Shown here piece after piece: positions 8,114 through 15,100 of a stretch of 15,100 bases of DNA (position 1 is the first letter of the stretch; each line of letters starts with the position of its first letter). The stretch is from Entamoeba invadens IP1 (taxonomy: Eukaryota; Evosea; Mastigamoebida; Endamoebidae): the NCBI RefSeq assembly GCF_000330505.1, contig NW_004191835.1:2539-17638 (forward strand), written 5' to 3'. Position numbers and translations under genes: made by a program. A model generated the notes under the pieces. That model worked only from the letters and a program-made list of their open reading frames with translations. It made no database searches and had not been told where the DNA came from.

Positions 8114-9696
8114 TGTTGCTGTTTAATTTTCAGAGATAAATAGGTTTGAGTTTAAAATATTTTTAGTTGCTTAATTATTTAATTGTAAATAATTTGTATG
8201 ACCGTTAATACGTATACACTTTTACGTTCATTTTTTTATTTTTGGGGAGACTTTACAGTAATTTTGCTTTAAACAAATTTTAACAATTGTCAAGTTTTTT
8301 AAAAAAAGTCATAAAAATAGAAAAAAAAAACATTTTATATAGTAAGTAGTTTGAATATGGTTTGAGTTGTAATTTATATTATGTTTATGATATGTCATCT
8401 ATAAATAAAACAGTGAGTAGTATTGAAATTTGGGAATTAAAATATAATTTAGAAGTTTGTTTTTAATTTAAACAGTTTAATTGGTAATAAAAACAAGCAA
8501 AACGCTAGATTGCTCTGAAAAACAATTCATTTATTTCGAACATTCTAAAATACTCATTGTAATACTTTAAAACTGAGGATAAACACTCTTAATCTTTTTA
8601 ATAATCAAGTGACATGTTTTAAATTTTACATTTATTGTTATATGTATTTTAATTGTTTTTTAATATTACTTTTCATCATTTATTAACATTTTCTGTTTTT
8701 AATAATTCGCTTATAAACAAACACCCCTTTCAATAAAAATAAAACATTTCAGAACAATTTGTTTTTATTATTTAATTTAACTCGGATTAAAAAAGAATAA
8801 TTATTTTTGAAAGTCGGTGCTCTTTATCATTACTGTTATTTTTTGACATTCTTTCAAGAAAATGAATTTCAATTATTATATAATTGATATGTTAAATCCA
8901 TACACATATTTATTGAAAGACGAATAATTACCAACATATTCATAAGTATATAGATGTTTCAATTCATTTGAATGTTCGGTTTACAATAGTACAATGTTTT
9001 GATTTTATAAACAAACACAGAAAAGTATCAAAAATTAAGTTAATTTAAGTACAAAAATAGTGAATTTTTTTTGTTTATGTTCATTTGGCATATTTCAAGA
9101 CTATTTTATAATACTAAATATATTATTGTAATATTTAAATTATATTATAAATTAAGGATATAATAGAATTATATTGTAACAAGTAAATTATGGAAAATAT
9201 TATTTTTTTTTTTTATTTTATTAAAAAAAAAAAATTATTTTCAAAATAATTCCAAACATGTAAAACTAATAATTATAATTATTTAATATTAAAAAATAAT
9301 TAACAATATAACCTATTAACTTATCTTATTTTAATATATTTAAAATAAAATATTTTAATAAAAAAATTTTACTGTTTAAAAATTTCAAATAATTCAACAA
9401 ATCATAATTGAATAAATAACTCAAACTTTTTTCTTTCATTTAATTTTATTTTTTATTATTATTTTTATCATTGTTATTATAAATAATTAAAAAGAATTAT
9501 AATCAAATTAAACAATAATTATCGTTTTTTTACTGGTGTTCATGAGAAAAAATTTTTTTAATTATGTTTACAAACAATCTTGTAAATATGAACTATAATT
9601 AAACTATAATAAACCATATAAAAGTTATACCAAAGACAAACGAAATTGAAATGACAGATTTACAATAAACTAAAAAGTTTAACACACCACTTTTCA
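8114..9696. other. 1.6-kb AT-rich intergenic region between divergent genes
   Basis: No open frame with coding-like composition, no RNA gene and no terminal-repeat element was found. It separates the minus-strand START/F-box/WD40 gene from the plus-strand Atg4-like gene, so it must hold both promoters. Features visible are long A- and T-runs, an imperfect poly-T/poly-A palindrome around 9194-9242, and a TATA-like CCATATAAAAG at about 9614-9624, upstream of the Atg4-like ATG. Confidence 0.6.
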
Positions 9697-10787
9697 ATGT
9701 CGACATCCACTCCACAAAAGAAGAAACAAAAATCTTTTGCAAGTTATGTGAACGCGTGTTCGTACAACCTTTCTTCTCATTTTTACAATAGTGTTATTAA
9801 AAGCAAATTTGAACCGTTTGCTTTCAACTTTGAATATACAATACAAGGTGTGAAGTATGTGGAATACCCCACTGATGGGTCTCAAATAGCCAAACACCTC
9901 TCGACCTTATTTAAAGTGACTTATCGAAACGGGTTTACGTACCATTTACCACATTGTAGTTTAACAACCGACGCGGGCTGGGGATGTACGATTCGCTCTG
10001 TCCAAATGCTCTTTTTGAACTCTTTGATTCGGATCCAAGAACCCGACCCGGGCTTTGACAAAGATTCGCAGACCAAAATGAAGAAAGGATTTTTAGTGCA
10101 TCCAATGGACGTCAGAAGAGAGTACGTCCAACTCATAGAAGACACTCCCAGAAAAGAGGCAGTGCTTTCAATACACAAAATGTTCGACTTGGAAGTGGTC
10201 AGGAAGAACAATCAGAAAGGGACTAACTACCTTTCTCCATCGACTTGTGCCACGGCGATTTCGTTTGTTTCTTGATATCAGTTGTTCTTAGTGTAATGAC
10301 ACAAAGTGTTTTAATGGAGCAATGGGACGAAAGGCCGTGTCATGTGATGTTTGTGCAAACCTTTCCCAAACACGTCGAACCAAATACTATTCTAATGGTA
10401 TTGGCACCACTCAATGAACGCACACAATGTTGTTTGGACTATCCATTTGTTAGTGGTGTTGTTTGTGGAGTCGAGACACGAGCAATTTATGTTGTTGGAC
10501 ACAGTGGAGGGGTACTCTTGTTACTGGACCCGCATCATGTCCAAAAGGCCCACGAAGATGGGGATTTCGATATCACAGATTATTCGGTGAGAACAAAAGA
10601 TATTAAAATGGTTGGGTTAAGTCAACTTGCCTTTGGCAATTGTATCTGGAGCTTTCTTGTTCGCGACAACAATTTAGAAGTCATCAGAGATGTTGCAAAA
10701 ACAAAGTTAGGAGTGACTCTTGAAGAAGATATCAGAGAGATGAAAACAACTGGAGACGAAGAAGGCTTCGAAGTGTTAGAATTTTAG
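9697..10787 (+). CDS. ATG4: Atg4-family cysteine protease, with a frame break near 10262
   Basis: Atg4 (peptidase C54) processes Atg8 before lipidation and removes it from membranes in autophagy. The catalytic Cys is residue 97 in TTDAGWGCTIRS, matching the family's GWGCMxRxxQ block. The Asp/His pair is in LLLLDPHHVQ, preceded by a typical segment from YPFVSGVVCG to AIYVVGHSGG. The expected acidic C-terminal tail is present. The total, about 360 residues, is compact for the family. The first frame stops at TGA 10273-10275. The rest reads one frame back, open from about 10245 and coding by 10280. Comparison with the family suggests the ISVVLSV segment (10275-10295) belongs to the protein, which favours a one-base deletion over splicing. 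The alternative is a 29-nt intron at 10263-10291. If the frameshift is real, this copy makes only an N-terminal fragment holding Cys but not Asp/His. Confidence 0.85.
10263..10291 (+). other. Frame break in the Atg4-like gene: frameshift or 29-nt intron
   Basis: The sequence from 10263 begins GTTTGTTTC and ends TTCTTAG at 10291, matching Entamoeba intron ends. Removing exactly these 29 nt restores the frame. It also contains the in-frame TGA. However, 29 nt is far below the other introns here (95-133 nt), and excision deletes residues that align with a conserved strand in Atg4 proteins. I therefore favour a single missing base near 10262-10275. Confidence 0.45.
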
Positions 10788-10967
10788 AGTGTTATTAGTT
10801 TTTGTGTTTTCTCTGAATTAAATAAATGTTATTTAAAATGTTATTATAGTTTATTATTAAAATGTTTTTAAAAAGTTTTTGAAAATTGCCAAACCATATC
10901 AAACCCTTTCTCATAACAAGCATCTAGTAAAAATGAATAGTAAATATAATTAATAATATAGATACCT

Positions 10968-10993
10968 AGAACATAAGAACCCTTATAAAGAAC
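10968..10993 (+). promoter_or_regulatory. Three AGAAC motifs upstream of uL3
   Basis: AGAAC occurs at 10968-10972, 10976-10980 and 10989-10993, ending 22 bases before the ATG at 11015. The Entamoeba core promoter is known to use a GAAC element of variable position. Three copies in 26 bases upstream of a ribosomal protein gene suggest a strong core promoter. Function is inferred. Confidence 0.45.
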
Positions 10994-11014
10994 TAAAGAA
11001 ACAGTTGGTCGCAG

Positions 11015-12223
11015 ATGTCGCACAGAAAGTTTGAAGCCCCAAGACACGGATCTCTCGCATTCCACCCAAGAAAGAGAGTTCATCGTTTAAGAGCCGCTAC
11101 CTCAGCGTTCCCGAAGGACAAGACGACCGACAAGCCTCATTTGACCGGATTCCTCGGATTCAAGGCTGGTATGACCCATGTTATTCGTGAGGTTAAGAGA
11201 ACCAACACTAAGCTCCCAAAGGACGGAATTTTGGAGCCAGTCACCATCATTGAAACACCACCAATGGTCTGTGTTGGATTTGTTGGATATAGAAAGACCG
11301 TCAAGGGTTTGAGACAAATGTCCGTTGTCTTTGCTGAACACATCAGCGACGAATTCAAGAGAAGATACTCAAAGAACTGGAAGAAGAGCAACAGAAGACA
11401 ATTTGCCGTCCACACCGAGACTTACAATGACGTTAAAGTGAAGGCCAAGAGAGAAAGAATCATTAAAATGATGAAGAACAACGCCGATTTCATTAGAATC
11501 ATTGCTCACACCCAAATGGCCCTTGTCCCATTGAAGCAAAAGAAGGCTGAAGTTATGGAAATCCAAGTCAACGGTGGATCTATTGCTGATAAGATCGACT
11601 TCGCTACTGGACTCCTCGAGAAACAAATTAGCGTCGACTCCATCTTCGGAAAGGACGAACCAATTGATATTGTTGCTGTCACTAAGGGTCACGGTTTCAA
11701 CGGTGTCATCAAGAGATTCGGTGTTAGACACTTGCCAAGAAAGACGCACAGAGGTCTCCGTAAAGTCGCTTGTGTCGGCGCATGGCATCCAGCGAGAGTC
11801 GGATGGACTGTTGCTCGTGCTGGTCAGATGGGTTTCTTCAAGAGAACCGAAGTCAACAAGAAGATCTACAGAATCGGTGCCGGTGCTCTTAGAAACGCTA
11901 ACACTGAGTTCGATTTCACTGAGAAGGACATCACCCCAATGGGTGGTTTCCCACACTACGGTATTGTCAAGAACGACTTCTTGATGATCAAGGGTACTTG
12001 CGCTGGTATCAGAAAGAGAGTTATTACCTTGAGAAAGGCTTGCAATCCATCCACCACCAGAATTGCTCAAGAAGAGATTTCACTCAAGTTCATCGATACT
12101 TCATCCAAATACGGTCACTCTAGATTCCAGACTACTGCTGAAAAGAAGGCCAGACTCGGCGCCATGAAGAAGGACTTCATCAAGCAACAAGCTGAGAAGG
12201 TCGAAGCCGGAAAGAAACTCTAA
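11015..12223 (+). CDS. RPL3: 60S ribosomal protein uL3
   Basis: uL3 is a core protein of the large ribosomal subunit that sits near the peptidyl-transferase centre. The 402-residue length equals the eukaryotic norm and no intron is present. It begins MSHRKFEAPRHGSLAFHPRK and contains the family blocks LGFKAGMTHV, GHGFNGVIKRFG, PRKTHRGLRKVACVGAWHPA (residues 241-260) and VARAGQMGFFKRTEVNKKIY. His258 in the GAWHPARV motif corresponds to the histidine that is methylated in yeast Rpl3. Codon use is markedly richer in C/G at third positions than in neighbouring genes, as expected for a highly expressed gene. This also explains a long antisense open frame inside it. It lies 227 bp downstream of the Atg4-like gene and converges with the PI3K gene, with 140 bp between stops. 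Confidence 0.98.
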   Translation: MSHRKFEAPRHGSLAFHPRKRVHRLRAATSAFPKDKTTDKPHLTGFLGFKAGMTHVIREVKRTNTKLPKDGILEPVTIIETPPMVCVGFVGYRKTVKGLRQMSVVFAEHISDEFKRRYSKNWKKSNRRQFAVHTETYNDVKVKAKRERIIKMMKNNADFIRIIAHTQMALVPLKQKKAEVMEIQVNGGSIADKIDFATGLLEKQISVDSIFGKDEPIDIVAVTKGHGFNGVIKRFGVRHLPRKTHRGLRKVACVGAWHPARVGWTVARAGQMGFFKRTEVNKKIYRIGAGALRNANTEFDFTEKDITPMGGFPHYGIVKNDFLMIKGTCAGIRKRVITLRKACNPSTTRIAQEEISLKFIDTSSKYGHSRFQTTAEKKARLGAMKKDFIKQQAEKVEAGKKL

Positions 12224-12363
12224 GTTATCATTTGAGGGTTTTAGTGTTTTTTATTTTCGAACATTACTATAAAATCTTACTTGATTTGGTCCTGATATAA
12301 GAAGTGAATTGAATAAGAGAGTCAAAAACAGAAAGATGATGAAACACATTAATTGAATATATC

Positions 12364-15100
12364 TTATTTGTAATGGACGTAGTCGTGAACAAGATCATTG
12401 AAAGTCTGCGACTTTGCATCTAAGCACTTGTATATGAGCTGTCTGAATTCCTCGCCCGCCTCGTCTTCCTTTTTGTCGAACATGAATGTGTCTCTCATGT
12501 ACTCTATATCCTTTTCCTTCTGTAACTCGGGTATTCCAGTTGCAAGCATCAGCCTGAACAAGTATATAAAGAGTGACCCTTGCTTTCTTATACACGTAAA
12601 AGCACTTATACACAATTCCTCAAACTTTTTGAACATCTTTGACCCTTTCCCGCCCATCACGTGAGCGAAGTGTGGGGTGAATTTGAATGGTGTGCGCTCT
12701 CGCTTGACTCCAAACTTCGATTTGAAGTTCCCTAAGAAGTGTCCAAAGTCAATATGAAAGAATCGGCCATCTCTTCTAATCATCACATTATCGCTGTGTC
12801 GATCTCCTATACCTAAGATGTATGTCGCAACACAATACCCGGCACATGAATACACAAAATTCTCAACAGCTTGGTCAAATGTGACTTTAGACTCCGGGCG
12901 ATTGCACTGCTCTTTCATCCACTTCGTTAAAACGTCGTCTTTGAACACTCGGAACGTCCCCTCTTCTTTCGCGATAATCGCGCCATACGTCTCGGAGTCT
13001 TCGACAAGTTCCAACATCCCCATTTCATTCCCCGTCGCCATGCATTGATACGGCAGCATCCTCAAGTCAAGTCCCGCAGACTTCCAGATGTTATTCATCA
13101 GTCGAAGCATTTGAAGTGTTAACACGTCTTGTCTCAAGTCGTCCCCGACCTTCTGGATGACGAGTATGTTCTTCCCAAGTGGGTCGAGATTCTCCCAGAC
13201 GAGCATCAATGGTTTTTTCTTCGATGAGAATACGTTTCCGGTATTTGGTACCGTCCTCTTGACTCTCAGTCTTGAGTCGAGTGGCAAAGACATTTCATTT
13301 GGGTAATTATATTTATTCAAAGAACTCTTCAAGTGTGCTTTCTGGTCTTCTTTCGTCGAAATGGCCTTCACCTGATTCGCAAGAGTCACCAATTGGTTCT
13401 GTAAATGGACTTCATTGTAAAGTTCACTTCTGTACCCTTCTATCCCATTCAGAAATGCTTCAAGTAACGTTCCATACCTTTCAGTGACTCGTGGGTCGTG
13501 CACTTCAGCTTTTAAGAACCAGAAGAATTGGTGACCGATGACGTTCTTATTTCGTAGTGCACGGCGGAGTAAGAAGTCTGCAAGAGTGCTCAAGTGGTGC
13601 AATTCAAATTTCAATGCTTGAATCAGTTGGGGTAAGAAATCAACTAATTCGTAGTCTTTCATAGCGTCGATGCATTTCAACGCATAGATCCTCACCTCCT
13701 CATCGGGATAATGGAAGTCAAGTAACTCCAACGCGTGGGACGGCTCTATAAGAGGCCACTTTTGAAGAAGTCTATGTAACTCAAGTACTTCTTCTTGATC
13801 CGAGAAATCGACGGCTCGCACAACTCTCGAGAGTGCGCGTGGTTTAGTTTTCATCACCATAGCTCGATATGTCCAGAGCATTCTGATCTCTTCTGTAGTT
13901 AACTCTGCCATTGGGTCTGCTTCCACGGCTTTTTTATAGATAATGACATCCTCAGCTTTTAATTTGATTTCGGAGGCCATTTGAGTCTTCATTTCGTCGT
14001 CCGTAGCTGTGAATGTGTCCATAATGACTGGCTTATTAAACTCGATTAATTTGAATTGGATTGAACACGCTTCATTTGATGTATTCTCACAACACATGTT
14101 AATAGGGTTTGGCTCTACCCTCTCCCACATCCCACACCTGAATTTCGTGCGTATGAAAAAGCCGTTGTAATCGATCAATTTGCTGTTAATCGTCGCAAGA
14201 CACTCTTGTCGTTTTGAAAGTTCTGGAGGAACACCGGTGGCACTTAGATCAGTGTAATACACGGAAAGAACAATTTTTGTTTCTCGTGGGATGGAAGAGA
14301 TTAAGATGTTAAAGGTCAATACTAACGGAGAGTTAAACTTGATACGGCCATTCTCTATTTCAAATATCGGAGAGACTTCCTCTTTCGCTAATAGATTAAC
14401 TCCATAGTATAACGAACCCGTTATGAAACACTTGAAATTCACACTGAAATTCATTTTGTCGGTCGCTTTGGTGTATTTGAAATTGTCAAGTTGCGTGATC
14501 TCTACACACATCGGAGTCTTTAAGTCCCGCTGGGACAAGTACCGCGTCTTGTCCGAGAGCGCCTTCACCTCACTTCCTATAAATGTGTTCAAATGTCCCA
14601 TTAAACCTATTTGGTCGGCTTTCCACAACCGTTCATGTAATTTATTTCTGTCATATAGCACTAAGTCGATTGGTAAATTCTCGTGAACACATCGCCGGAC
14701 ATAATCAAAGTCACTGAGTACATATTCCCCTCCATCACTCTTTCTCTTTGTTATTCCGTAACTATAGATAATATATTCAATTATAGTAATATTTAATATA
14801 ATATATATTTGATAAAATTATAATACATTATATAAATAAGTAATGATAATTAATGTACTATACAGATATTAATAAAAGTAATATAGAAATAAACTCGGGT
14901 ATCAAGAACTCATTGAGTCCTCGCACTTTTAAGACAAAGTCAACATCCCTTGAATTTTCGGGAAAAACAGCAGGATTTGAGTTGTATAATTTTGTATGAA
15001 GTTCCTTGATAACAAATGAGATTGTATCTGTTGGGAGATGAATTATCGTTTTCATCACTTTGTCATTTTCGTATCTCCCGTTAATTCGCAATTTTGAGAA
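12364..15100 (-). CDS. Class I type phosphoinositide 3-kinase, 5' end beyond the window
   Basis: Phosphorylates the 3-position of phosphoinositides at membranes. Two exons are visible: 15100-14895 (partial) and 14761-12364, joined through a GAT codon. The upstream exon and the start of the next give a Ras-binding-domain-like segment (VDFVLKVRGLNEF, then DYG... and EYVLSDFDYVRRCV). A C2 domain follows, roughly 14480-14130, then the helical PIK domain (about 13930-13370) and the kinase domain (about 13265 to the end). Kinase motifs are KVGDDLRQD (about 13150-13124), DRHSDN (12804-12787, catalytic loop), DFG (12750-12742) and a KRERTPF activation-loop basic stretch typical of class I enzymes. 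All catalytic residues expected are present. The last residues are DLVHDYVHYK, stop at 12364-12366. An adaptor-binding domain, if any, would lie outside the window. The first open-frame codon at 14661 is GTG and is not the start. Confidence 0.93.
14762..14894 (-). other. Intron in the PI3K gene
   Basis: Minus-strand donor GTTTATT at 14894 and acceptor CTATAG ending at 14762; 133 nt, almost purely A/T. Splicing joins CCCGA to TTACGGA, giving ...IPDYGIT... and linking the RBD-like exon in phase to the C2-helical-kinase exon. Both flanking frames close within or at the edge of this stretch if unspliced. Confidence 0.8.

Noticed and set aside
10788..11014. Possible operon-like linkage of the Atg4-like gene and uL3
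   Set aside because: Same strand and only 227 bp apart, but uL3 has its own promoter-like motifs, and Entamoeba genes are generally monocistronic.
11369..12070. Long open frame (233 codons) on the minus strand inside uL3
   Set aside because: It is antisense to a certain uL3 gene; the biased codons of that gene leave few stops on the other strand. The product is Ser/Asp/Val-rich with no motif.

Overview
This window looks like a fragment of an Entamoeba genome. The best single guess is E. invadens, because the Entamoeba genomes rich in DNA transposons are the better match, but the species is not proven. The reasons are an AT-rich background (intergenic DNA nearly all A/T), short introns opening with GTTTGTT or GTTTATT and mostly closing with TAG, compact convergent gene pairs, and AGAAC-type motifs upstream of a ribosomal protein gene. 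No rRNA, tRNA or CRISPR array was seen. Several genes are longer than their single open frames, because their 5' exons or continuations lie across short introns or a frameshift; I worked these out by joining frames by eye.

Layout. 1-2242: the right-hand portion of a Tc1/mariner DNA transposon whose left end lies outside the window. Its minus-strand transposase (1736 to 443) is broken by about four frame changes, yet its terminal inverted repeats (1-250 and 1813-2062) are identical. 2243-3823: AT-rich non-coding DNA holding a 192-bp MITE-like element flanked by TA (2582-2773) and one doubtful small ORF. 3824-5448 (+): a secreted or surface-anchored protein with a signal peptide on a small first exon and a hydrophobic C-terminus. 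5537-8113 (-): an 821-residue START-like / F-box / WD40 protein whose first exon is separated by a 111-nt intron. 8114-9696: 1.6 kb of AT-rich DNA with no gene seen. 9697-10787 (+): an Atg4-family cysteine protease with a frame break near 10262. 11015-12223 (+): ribosomal protein uL3 (RPL3). 12364-15100 (-): a class I type phosphoinositide 3-kinase, running off the right edge, with a 133-nt intron at 14762-14894.

Functionally the genes are a mixed set rather than an operon: autophagy (Atg4), lipid signalling (PI3K), probable ubiquitin-ligase substrate selection with a possible lipid-binding module (START/F-box/WD40), translation (uL3) and the cell surface. The most unusual items are the START-F-box-WD40 architecture, the contrast between perfect TIRs and a dead transposase, the MITE with repeated GGGTGTCA motifs, and the Atg4 break, which is either a frameshift or an extremely short intron.
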